From: Eleusine coracana subsp. coracana
Taxonomy: Eukaryota; Streptophyta; Magnoliopsida; Poales; Poaceae
DNA: 64,000 nt
Direction: 5' to 3'
Assembly: GCA_032690845.1 (NCBI GenBank)
Contig: CM064424.1
Location: forward strand, 34,785,462 to 34,849,461
Shown here: positions 1 through 9,122 of the stretch, piece after piece
Layout: each line of letters starts with the position of its first letter
How positions within the stretch are numbered: the stretch's first letter is position 1
Notes under the pieces: model-generated
The model's database searches: none
What the model saw: only the letters and a program-made list of their open reading frames with translations
Told to the model about the DNA's origin: nothing
Made by a program: the position numbers and the translations under genes

Positions 1-221
1 TTATTTGACTGTACACTAGATGACTCGCACCAGCCACATATAGTCGATGATCACTGTTGTTACTTTGCATAATTGCCTAGTGATCATGTCCTTCATTCAG
101 TGCTAGGATTTCTATTGCGCGTTCTTTCCTAATGGTGCTTTGCTTGTATTTTTGTATAGGATTCTATGCTTATCCTATCTACACCTACAAGCGTGTAGTG
201 ATAATAGAGCAGTCAGCATAG

Positions 222-2238
222 ATGGCAAGATCAGGACAGGACAAGGGCAAGGGGAAGATGCCTGAGAAGCCCAAGACCAAGAAGAGACCGAGGCTCGACC
301 CAGAGTCAGAGAGAGCCAGGAGAGTGGCTAGGCACCTAGATGCCATGGACGAGTCTAGGAGGACTCTAGGGACACGGCTGATCTTAGAGCAGCACCGTGA
401 GACATAGAGCTTGAGGAGGAGCACCAGGCAAAGGACTGCACCTCTGGCAGTCGGAGTTGTGCCACCGCCATGGCCGCAGCGTACTCCAGTATCCCGTCAG
501 GGGAGATCATCGAGAACTGAGGATCAGGGATCCTCTAGGCAGCAGGAGGAGGAGTCCAAGGAGGAGGAGATCACAGAGGAGGAGACCTCAGAGCCTGAGT
601 CTAAGGAGCTTGTTGAGGAGGAGGCTGATGAGTCAGAGGAGGAGGCTGAACAGACTGTTCCCTAGAGGACAGCTCACCGGGCAGGAGGCCTGAGGTGCAC
701 CTGTGAGGTGTGCACTAGGAGGCTGCAGAGACTAGTTCTAGTAGCCGAAGGGTCGGATATCCTCAAGGTTCCTGCAAAGGACCTTAAGGTGCTTTGATTG
801 GTGCCTTTCAAGCAGTGGGTTCCTGTCCCTAGAGACAACGCTACTGGAGAGAGGTACTGGACACCCCTCAAGAGGAGGATTGGAAAGGGTTTGAGACGTT
901 ACGTTAGCCTGAGGGGCAAGGACAAAGTCTTCGTGCCGTAGCAGGTACACGGAGCAGTACTTCACGTACCTGTTAGGGCTAGCAGAGCTAGTTACTGCTC
1001 CACACAAGTTCATAGAGGACGTGGTCCTCGAGTTCTACGTGACGCTATGGGTTGCCAGAGACCGCTTAGAGTTCTGGTTGCTGTTCAGAGGGCAGCCACA
1101 ACGAGTCACCAGGTAGGACTTGATCGCCATCTTAGGACTCCTGGCTTCAGACTTCCAGCTTTATAGGAGTGCCTACGGTACACTGGAGCCACCCCGCAGA
1201 CCTCAGGGAGGGAAGCTGCCTTCAGACGTCCTAGTGTCGATTGCTTTCCCACCTCCACACACCCTAGGCTTTGAGAGAGGCCCTGCGAGACACACAGGAG
1301 AGGAGGAGCAGGAGTCACCAGTACTTCACGAGTAGGAAGCTCAGCTAGAGACGGTGGTTCCTGATTCAGCCAGCACTAGAGCACCTCCCCAGCCGACAGG
1401 TTCGTAGTCTAAGGACACTGTCACTATGACAGCACTTGCAGGACGGCTAGGAGAGTTTATTCAAAGTGTCTCGGAGGACAGACGTTAGATGATGGAACTC
1501 ATCATGAGCCAGGCAGAGATTCAGAGGCAGTAGTCTGCACTACTTACAGCCCTGATGACTCAGATGATGGAGTTGACCCAGAGGCAGGCCAATCAGCAGG
1601 AAGGACCTTCAGTGTTCCCTGAGTACCAGCAGCTGCAGACTCAGCCAGGACCCTTCATAGCTTTGATGACAGCTCAGTCCAGCGAACTGTCACTTTTAGG
1701 GGTCTTACCGATATGGGGAGCAGGACAGACTTTCTCTTCAGCACAGCTCTCCCTTGTGTCAGCTTTCACTGTATCTATGTTGTTCGTCTCTCCGTCAAAC
1801 TCTTCGACCTCACAAATGGCAGGACCCTCCATCTCACAACACGTACCGGTCAGGAGTCTGTTTTCAGACATCATGCACACTACTCGTGCATACTCCCAGA
1901 CAGCCCCAGAGACAGCTATAGCTGCAACTCCACCTCTTACCGCCACTGTTACCACTCTTACTCCTCAGGCAGCAGAGGATCTTGTCCGCGGAGGCTTCTC
2001 TCAGCAGGACGTGGCAGACCTCTTACTACTCCAGACTTCAGCTCAGGAGACTGCCACGGTGACTCCAGCAGCACAGGACAGTGGGGCTAAGTTGCCTGTA
2101 GACCTTGGTTTCTTTTAGCAGCTGGATGCTCAGGCGGCACAGGCTCAGGGAGCACAGCAGGATCCACCTCAGGAGCAGCCTAGAGCAGAGCCTTCAGAGG
2201 GTGTCGCTGCACCACTTCCTTCGACCATGAGTACGTAG
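222..2238 (+). pseudogene. decayed 'putative plant transposon protein'-like ORF (copy 1)
   Basis: The start at 222 opens with MARSGQDKGKGKMPEKPKTK, a basic, low-complexity N-terminus, followed by acidic Glu-rich runs (about 540-660). Stop codons occur throughout (first at 405-407), so this is not translatable as one protein. The right copy on the minus strand (42644-49776) matches along its length and contains a better preserved central domain resembling the plant transposon-protein family (PF20167-like by recognition, not by search). Here that core is missing: the text runs from FERGPAR (about 1270-1290) straight to HTGEEEQESP, whereas the other copy has about 125 residues between these words. 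The C-terminal part is Gln/Ser/Thr-rich. The terminal TAG at 2236-2238 aligns with the stop of the other copy. The function of this ORF in retrotransposons is unknown. Confidence 0.65.
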
Positions 2239-2865
2239 ATGTTCATCTTTTCCACTTTTTGGTGCTTGTTGCCAAAGGGGGAGAAGATACTAGGTCTAGG
2301 GGGAGTGGGAGTGTGATCCTGTTGTGATCGAGAGTAGCTTGTATCTAGGGGGCGCTACGAGGTTTTTTGGAGTTAGATCATTGGTTCTTCTTTTGGAGGA
2401 GTTATTCGTTGTTCATGGATTTTGATGAGTCATGGATTTCATTCACTTGTGTTTGACTCATTTTGATCTCACTTGGGTTATTTCCTTTTCATATGCAGTG
2501 CCTTATATTCACTAATTATCCTGTCTGCCTGTGTATGATATCATGATGATGAATGCTTGTTCTTAATTCTTATGCATTGCCATGCTAACTTGTTGCATCT
2601 CATCATTCATGACTTGCATTGCATGTCCTTATGCTTTCATTCAATATATTACCATGACATGCATGCATTCTTTCATCTAGAGTATGCTTTTCAATCTTTT
2701 CCTTGTATCTCTAGATGATGCTTGATTGAGTAGGACCTTATGTGTTTCTCTTATGTGTTGTTATGGTTCCTCTCGATCTTTGTGCAGCTTGTATAGCCCG
2801 GTTGTTTATTCATTGAAGTTTTCGATTAAGTAGTGGTTGTCATCAATCACCAAAAAGAGGGAGAT
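2239..2865 (+). other. AT-rich spacer and polypurine tract before the 3' LTR
   Basis: No reading frame was seen. The stretch holds two purine-rich, PPT-like strings. One is at about 2273-2311, beside the end of the reading frame. The other, AAAAAGAGGGAGA at 2852-2864, lies directly against the LTR start (TGTAAG at 2866) and is the functional candidate for priming plus-strand synthesis. A string of this type next to the LTR is usual in SIRE/Maximus-type copia elements. Confidence 0.7.
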
Positions 2866-3455
2866 TGTAAGCTTCATGACCATTGATGATTGGATACCCG
2901 AGGTAAAAATGTTTTGGTGATAGATGACAACTATGAAATTGTGGGCTAATATATACACGAGTGTTGCCTATGTAGGAATCATCTCTTAACTCTATTACAA
3001 ATCATATGGATGATGGTGGCCTTGGCGATTGATGATAATGACAACAAGCAAGGAGGCTTGTGAACTTGATGGAGTCCAAGGTTTGATGGAGATGGATCAA
3101 AGCAGAGGACAATCTATGGTGCAAGTGTTTGGAACACTTGACTAGTTGTTAGGGCTTTGAGTCCATAGGAAAAAATGGACTATCAAGGGGGTCTAGGTCA
3201 TTCTCTTGGGTCATGTCTAGTCGGTGATGTGCAAGCTTGCTCGGTAAAATCACAGGCGCTAGGTGACAGTGGAGAAGCCAAGGAGCTGTTCGGAGAAGTC
3301 GAGAAACGAAGTCAAGCGAGGACGACAAGTTTAAGCTTCTGGACATAGAGACCCGATAGAGGGGTCAATGGAGACCGGACTGTACAGTCACTATGTGGAG
3401 TTGTCTAGGACTTCCAGCGAGGAGCAAGGAATCTGTCTGTGCAACGGACCGTAGA

Positions 3456-3684
3456 GACCGGACGGTCCGGTCCACAGACCGGACGGTCGAGTCTATATGG
3501 TTGAAGCATAGGGCAGAGAGGAAGCCAGTGTTCTAGAGTCTGACAACAATGTCCAACAGTTGTACAGACCGGACGGTCCGGTCAGTACAAGGAAATCGCC
3601 TGTGCACAGAGGAGCCAACGACTATAAGAGCCGTTACAGGAGTGACCGGACGGTCCGGTCAGGTAGAGACCGGACAGTCTGGTC
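3456..3684. repeat. array of GACCGGAC-N-GTCCGGTC palindromes in LTR U3
   Basis: Copies lie at 3456-3472, 3567-3583 and 3644-3660 (each GACCGGACGGTCCGGTC) and at 3668-3684 (one mismatch), with a half-degraded copy starting at 3478. Each is an 8-bp inverted repeat around one central base. The spacing is irregular, and the cluster sits about 55-290 bp upstream of the TATA box. Confidence 0.85.
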
Positions 3685-3737
3685 AGTGCACCTAGAAAGG
3701 TGATTTTGTGGAGCAACGACTAGTTTGAGGTTGGGAG

Positions 3738-3747
3738 CCTATATAAC
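3738..3747 (+). promoter_or_regulatory. TATA box of copia-type LTR
   Basis: CCTATATAAC is conserved in related LTRs (24609-24618 plus strand; 41106-41115 and 12650-12658 minus strand; altered to TTATTATAGG at 6574-6583). The position inside the LTR, after the palindrome array, fits the U3/R border. The start of transcription is inferred, not seen. Confidence 0.6.
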
Positions 3748-4523
3748 TTCGTTGCTGGGGTCTTGGAGACCTCTCTTGGCCAGTGGAATACCTGAGAGCA
3801 TTTGGTAAGGTCCAAGAGGAAAAGAGGAGGCATATCTTGAGAGTGCTAGTGAGAGTAACTTGAGCATCTTGCACATGTAAGGCTAGGGTGTCCTTGAGGG
3901 TGTGATCTAGATTGTTACTCTTGGTCTATGGTGAGACCTAGATCGGTTAGGTGTCGGTGATCGAACCTTTCGTGATCGGTTGTGAAGGCTATCACACGTT
4001 TGTACACGGTTTGAGCCCACCATTGAAAGGGGCGTCGCTAGTGAGCGCCCGTGTCGGCTCGGGGAGTCCGGCAAGTTCTCGAGGGAGGCGAACTTGTGCT
4101 TTGTGTAGCAGTGACGCACACCATGTCTTCACTCTAGGAGTGATTGTCAGCTCGTGGGTGAGAACTCCACTTGGTGGCAGGAGGGACCGGGAATCCGGCG
4201 GGAGTGGTCCAACAAGGATTAGGGGAAGGCGCCATCCTTCCAAGACCTCGGGAAAAAATCATGAGCATTCCTCAACCCTCTCTTTACTATTCCGCAATTT
4301 TGTGCTCTAGTGACTAGGGTGAATTGTGGCTTGCATAGGCTAGTGTGTTTGGCTTCCGCACTTTATCTTATCATGAACACTAGCATGTGTAGGGTCTTGG
4401 CCTACTAATATTGTTTAGGTTGCTTCTATTGTTAGACTCAAGTAGTGGAATTGAAGTAAATGGATTCATGAGCGGCTTACCGATTCACCCCCCCCCCCTC
4501 TCGGTACGCCTTTGGTCCTTACA

Positions 4524-5204
4524 ACCAATCAAAAGATCAGCCTAGTCTACCGGCTCCCACTCGGTCTCAACAACGTGGCAGCGGTTCTTCAAATGGAAAC
4601 CCTCTCGGGTTCCCTCTTAGCGTTGCCCATAATGCACCGATGGGCAAGCTTGGCCGACTCCGATCTCACTACAGTCGATCTCCCAACTCCTTACACAGAG
4701 GAATCTACTGAATATCCCAATTCTTTTCTTGCCTCAAGACTAGTAGCAACGATCGACGTCGATCATGAGTCAATCCTAGACCAGATCGAAGAGCCGAGTG
4801 ATTCTAAAAGCCACTTGTCAAACTGTTATGAGATCTTCATGGTAGAACCAGCGGCCCCAAATGTAGGGGCGATTGGAGAAACATCTAGGACGGGTGCTGC
4901 ACGGGGAGCGCCAATAGATGCAAATCCTCAGGATGGGCATGAGACCGACCTCGAGGACGATGATACGGAGGCTGATACCGCCCCGCTCCAACGGCCGCCC
5001 GCTCGTCAGAATAGATCTAGGATCATCCAAAACTTAGACATGGGCAACCTCACCTTACAACTGGATGGTGAAGCAATTTTTAAGACCCCGCAGCACAACA
5101 TCACAGCTGCAGCAACCTTGCTGAACTCACTGGAGCCTATGCTCCAAGCCAACCCAGAGATGACATCGCATGTCAACAAGTGGAAGGCATATATCAAGGC
5201 CGTG
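4524..5204 (+). pseudogene. gag: Tat-type gypsy gag, N-terminal segment 1
   Basis: An open frame runs through this block and stops where the copia derivative is inserted at 5205. It contains an acidic stretch (ETDLEDDDTEADTA) and LTLQLDGEAIFKTPQHNITA, a style of gag N-terminus I associate with grass Tat-lineage gypsy elements. The last codons (KWKAYIKAV) read in frame into the block that resumes after the insertion (AVLEMHTTRLAPSK, from 13746). This supports one ancestral gag interrupted by the copia element. The apparent start at 4512 lies in the preceding LTR and is accidental. The true start is not identifiable. Confidence 0.65.
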
Positions 5205-5300
5205 TGAAAGGACCGAGTGACCGAGAGGGGGGCGGGGGTGAATCGGGAACTCGCACTATGTACCAAATTCGCCAAATCCTAAAACCGATCACTCAAAACA

Positions 5301-5713
5301 ACTCCTACACAATCCTAGTGGTGATCACACTAGCAAGATAATGATCCTATGGAAGGAACAACAAGCTAAGCATACTAGTGGATCTCACAAAGGCAATACA
5401 ACTCCTATGCAATTCTAGTGGTGATCACACTAGCAAGATAATTGTCCAATGGAAGGAACAACAAGCTAAGCATACTAGTGGATCACACAAAGGCAATACA
5501 ACTCCTATGCAATTCTAGTGGTGATTACACTAGCAAGATAATAGTCCTATGTAAGGAACAACAAGCTAAGCATACTAGTGGATCACACAAAGGCAATACA
5601 ACTCCTATGAAATTCTAGTGGTGATCACACTAGCAAGATAATAGTCCTATGGAATGAACAACATGCTAAGCATGCTAGTGGATCACACAAAGGCAATACA
5701 ACTCCTATGCAAG
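5301..5713. repeat. 100-bp tandem repeat, four units plus a partial fifth
   Basis: Units start at 5301, 5401, 5501 and 5601, each opening ACTCCTA, with a fifth start at 5701 that soon diverges. The period is exactly 100 bp. Units differ by a few substitutions (for example AATTCTAGTGGTGATCACAC versus AATCCTAGTGGTGATCACAC). Each contains two short near-palindromic words, AGTGGTGATCACACT and TACTAGTGGATCACAC. The array lies in the part of the LTR downstream of the TATA position, so it would be transcribed. The 2866-4523 LTR has no counterpart. Confidence 0.95.
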
Positions 5714-6636
5714 CTAGTTACCAAAGATACGCGAAAGCAAACAACTAGCTAGCAAGGAGTTCTACTCAAGCAAAGCTACTAGATCAACAAGCATATAGAA
5801 ATCATACAAAGCAAGAGTAGCACAATACATACTAGGGTGATCAATGAAGCCAAAGCAACTCCTATTCATGTTAGTGATCAAGTATGAAGGCTAAGCACTA
5901 CTAGCAAGTAAAGGAGCCTATTCATGCAAGTCTACAAGGTAGTCAACTAGAGCAAGGTAAGCACACAAGCATGAATAGCACAGTATGTAAATGCGGAAAG
6001 TAAAGCATCATAGTATGGAGTAGATTAAGAGATGGCTCATGATATTTTCCCAAGGTCTCGGAAGGATAGCGCCTTCCCCTACTCCTCGTTGGACCACTCC
6101 CATCGGAGTCCCGGTCCCTCCCGCCACCAAGTGGAGTTCTCGCCCAAGAGCCCTCAATCACTCCTAGAGTGAAGACACGGTGTGCGTCACCGCTGCACAA
6201 AGCACAAGCTCGCCTCCCTCGAAAACTTGTCGTACTCCCTGAGCTAGCACGGGTGCTCACTATTGATGCCCCATTCATCGACGGGCTCAAACCGTGTACA
6301 AACGTGTGACGGCCTTCACAACCAATCATGATAGGCTCGATCACCGACACCTAACCGGTCTAGGTCTCACCATAGACCAAGAGTAACAACCTAGATCACA
6401 CCGTCAAGGACACCTTAGCCTTAGATATGCATCAATGCTCATGTTACTCTCACTAGCACTCTCAAGATATCCAATATCCTCTCCTAGTGCTCTCCTCTTG
6501 ACCCTTTGGCTCCCCATAGATGCTCCCAGCAATCCCCATGGCCAAAGGCAGTCTCCAAGACCCCAGCAACGACTTATTATAGGCCTCCAACCTCAAACTA
6601 GCCATTGCTCCTCGAAACAGCCTATCTGGATGTACT

Positions 6637-7203
6637 GACCGGACAGTCTGGTCACTATCCAAACCGGACAGTCCTGTATCCACCAGACGGCTCCTCTAGA
6701 GCCGTTGCTCTCTCTCTGTTGTTTGCGTCATACTGACCAGACAGTCCGGTCTACAGACCATACAGTCCGGTCTTCATAGCTCCAGAGCCATTGCAGCCAC
6801 TTCCTCGTCTGTCCAGAATTTCTTCCTACAGACCATACAGTCCGGTCTATAGACCGTACAATCAGACCATATAGTCCTGTCTTTAGAATTCTGCTCCAAC
6901 AGTTTTTCTCGTAGCCAACTTCTCCTCTGTTCTATCGCCTCCTATATTGACCGTATAGTCCGGTCTTCACACCGGACTGTCCAGTCTCTTCTCTCCTTCC
7001 TCCAAACAGAGACATTGTCAATGTTTCCACTTCTGTCCAAACCTTCTCCATACAGACTGGACCGTCCGGTCGGCACATCGGACTGTATGGTCTCTATGGT
7101 TCCTCTGCCAACAGAATTCGTCACGTCCAACATCTTCTATGTAGATAATTTCCCTCTGATCACCGGACCGTCCGGTCTCTAAGACCTCTTTGTCCGGTCT
7201 TTA
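6637..7203. repeat. palindrome array (GACCGGAC-N-GTCCGGTC) in left LTR
   Basis: Several degraded copies of the same 17-bp palindrome occur, for example 6637-6653, 6735-6751 and 7161-7177, along with half-copies such as the one around 6757-6773. On the minus strand they lie upstream of the TATA position (about 6574-6583), as in the other LTRs of this family. Confidence 0.8.
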
Positions 7204-7670
7204 CCTACAGAAGTTGAAACTCCTCGTCTCCTCTTGACTTCGTTTCCCAGTTTCTTTCAAAAGCTCCTTGGCTTCTCCACTATCAACTAGTGCCTGTGAT
7301 TTCACCAAGCATCCATGCACATCACCTACTAGACATGACCTATGAGAATGACCTAGACCCCCTTGTTAGTCCATTTTTTCCTATGGACTCAAAGCCCTAA
7401 CAACTAGACAAGTGTTCCCAACACTTGCTCCATAGCTTGTCCTCAGCTTTGATCCATCTCCATCATGCCTTGGACTCCATCAAGCTCACAAGCCTCCATG
7501 CTTGTTGTCATTATCATCAATCGCCAAGGCAACCATCAATGATCATCATAAGATAGATAAGGTTTCCTACACGCACAACACTCGTGTAGACATTAGTCAC
7601 ATTTCATGTTTGTCATTTATCACCAAAACAATCGTACCTTGCGGTGACCTCAATGGTCATGAACCTGACA

Positions 7671-7685
7671 ATCTCCCCCTTTTTG
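7671..7685 (-). promoter_or_regulatory. polypurine tract of minus-strand copia derivative
   Basis: On the plus strand this reads ATCTCCCCCTTTTTG, so the minus strand has AAAAAGGGGGAGAT directly before the LTR start. It is nearly identical to the tract at 42013-42026. It fixes the orientation of the element. Confidence 0.85.
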
Positions 7686-9122
7686 GTGATGGATGACAAC
7701 CACTACTTATGATGATCCAAAATGAACGAGTCTCGAAAGAATAAGAAGGAAGGGACAAAAGACTCGTATGAAAACAAGGTACCAAGAGAAAAGATAGGTT
7801 TGAATGGATTACCTTGATCCTTACCTTAGGAGTAGTCTCCCCCTTGGAATGTGCTTGGTGTGGAGGGAGAACTACCCAAATATGTAGCGCACTAGATATT
7901 GAGCTTGAGTTAAATTTTGCGCCCGTCATGGTGTCGTGGAAGTCGATCTTGTTGATGTAGACACGCACCATGGACATAGATGTTCATGTCGGTGTAGATG
8001 TTCATTGTTGTTGTAGACATGCACCATTGTTGTTCTTCTCCATGTTGGTGTAGATGTTCATTGTTGTTGTAGACATGGACCATTGTTGTTCTTCTCCAAG
8101 TGAACATGCACCATTGTCTTGATCATCTTCATGATCTCCATATTCATCTTCTTTTGTTCATCTTCTTTTGATCTTCATGTTCTTCCTTCATGTTCTCCAT
8201 ATTCATCTTCTTTTGTTCATCTTCTTTTGATCTTCATGTTCTTCTCGACTTGGCTTTCGGATCTTCATGTTCTTCTCACCCTTTGTGTTATCATTCTAGA
8301 CTTGGCTTTTGGATCTTCATGTTCCTTCTCCCCCTTTGTCACCTATCACTAAAAACCACAAGCCAAAGACAAAACACAAGAGAACCAAGGAGCAAATAAT
8401 AAATGGCAAGAGTTAGGAAACTCCCCCTTTCATGGTGCTCCTCCTTGGTCATGATGGTGTTTCACCATAGCTCCCCCTACACACATGACTCAACAAAATA
8501 TTTCATCAAGAAGCAATGGTTAGTCATTAGTGTGATGGGAATGTATGAGTCACTTGTCTTTGAGCCGCGTGAGTAGATTTAACCTTGGAGCTCGTTTGAA
8601 CATGACTCAATGGGCATGAAGCACAATCCTTTCCTTTGGTCACACTTATGGATATGTAATCTCATATAGAGCATGAGGCACAAATATCTCCAAATGTGAC
8701 AAGCCTCCTTTGTGTTTCCTGTATGATGCATGCAACAAGCGTTTTACATATGCAACGAAAGTAAACATGCCATGTGGATGCAAGCAATATTAAACAAGAC
8801 ACAAAGGAAACCTAACAATGTCAAGTTTGAACCCCTCCCAAGCTTACTCACTATAAGCCATACCCTTGTCTTGAGAGAAGCCAAACCACCATCTCCAGCA
8901 CTCCCCCTTGCTTATAGCTATCTTGGATGGGTTATACATTGACTAATTTTTATGTGGTTTTTTTTACACATGCATGGATGCAAAACATTCTAGTCACAAA
9001 GGAGTCTTAATTACCATGCAATTCAAGAAAAGAAAGAACACACTACAACTACCAAGAACAAACACGAATACCTTCCTCATGAGTAGATATGTCGTTGAGG
9101 TCCATGTCACTTGTGGTGGACT
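7686..9122. other. non-coding internal region of the copia derivative, with short tandem repeats
   Basis: No credible reading frame was seen. A 56-bp unit is repeated twice from 7991 (starts 7991 and 8047, opening GGTGTAGATG). A 59-bp unit is repeated twice from 8137 (starts 8137 and 8196, opening TCCATATTC). The block 8560-8950 matches 50540-50920 of the right-hand copia-derived element, showing common descent. Repeats between the coding part and the polypurine tract are frequent in SIRE-like copia elements. Confidence 0.75.

Larger units (their letters stand above)
1..4523 (+). mobile_element. copia-derived LTR element, 3' part (5' end outside window)
   Basis: This is the 3' portion of a + strand Ty1/copia-type element: a leader (1-221), a decayed open reading frame (222-2238), about 600 bp of AT-rich spacer, a polypurine tract and a complete 3' LTR. 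No protease, integrase or reverse transcriptase is visible between the reading frame and the LTR. The same arrangement recurs on the minus strand at 40604-53781, where a copia gag lies upstream of the same reading frame, so I infer that this copy is also a pol-less derivative. Its right border lies against Tat gag sequence at 4524. The expected target duplication partner of accaa (4524-4528) would be outside the window. Confidence 0.75.
2866..4523 (+). repeat. 3' LTR of copia-derived element (1,658 bp)
   Basis: The LTR begins TGTAAG and ends CTTACA, a perfect 6-bp terminal inverted repeat. The purine tract lies immediately upstream and unrelated Tat sequence immediately downstream. Members of the same LTR family are at 5205-7670 and 12320-13745 (minus), 23763-25052 plus 40259-40603 (plus), 40604-42012 (minus) and 53205-53781 (minus). 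A poly-C run sits about 30 bp before the 3' end in all copies that retain this end. Upstream of the TATA box is an array of 17-bp palindromes, listed separately. Confidence 0.9.
5205..7670 (-). repeat. 3' LTR of minus-strand copia derivative (2,466 bp)
   Basis: On the minus strand it starts TGTCAGGTTCATGACC at 7670, directly after the purine tract. It ends at 5205 (plus-strand TGAAAGGACCG, related to the TGTAAGGACCG end seen at 53205). It is about 800 bp longer than the 2866-4523 LTR because of extra sequence near its end, including a 100-bp tandem repeat. It matches 12320-13745 across 6245-7670. Confidence 0.85.

Noticed and set aside
1674..1955. 93-codon minus-strand frame conserved between two copies
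   Set aside because: Conservation is explained by the sense ORF; it is its antisense shadow.
3456..3684. Palindromic repeats with spacers resembling a CRISPR array
   Set aside because: Spacing is irregular, the repeats are inside a plant LTR in all family copies, and no cas gene or prokaryotic context exists.
4487..4500. Poly-C run as a sequencing or assembly artefact
   Set aside because: The run is at the same place in LTR copies at 18203, 40567 and, reversed, 53231, so it is a family feature, though exact lengths may be unreliable.
4512..4523. Apparent start of the Tat gag segment
   Set aside because: The ATG lies in the copia LTR, so it was created by the insertion and is not the native gag start.
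5301..5713. Centromeric satellite
   Set aside because: Only four units and confined within an LTR; nothing shows a satellite block.
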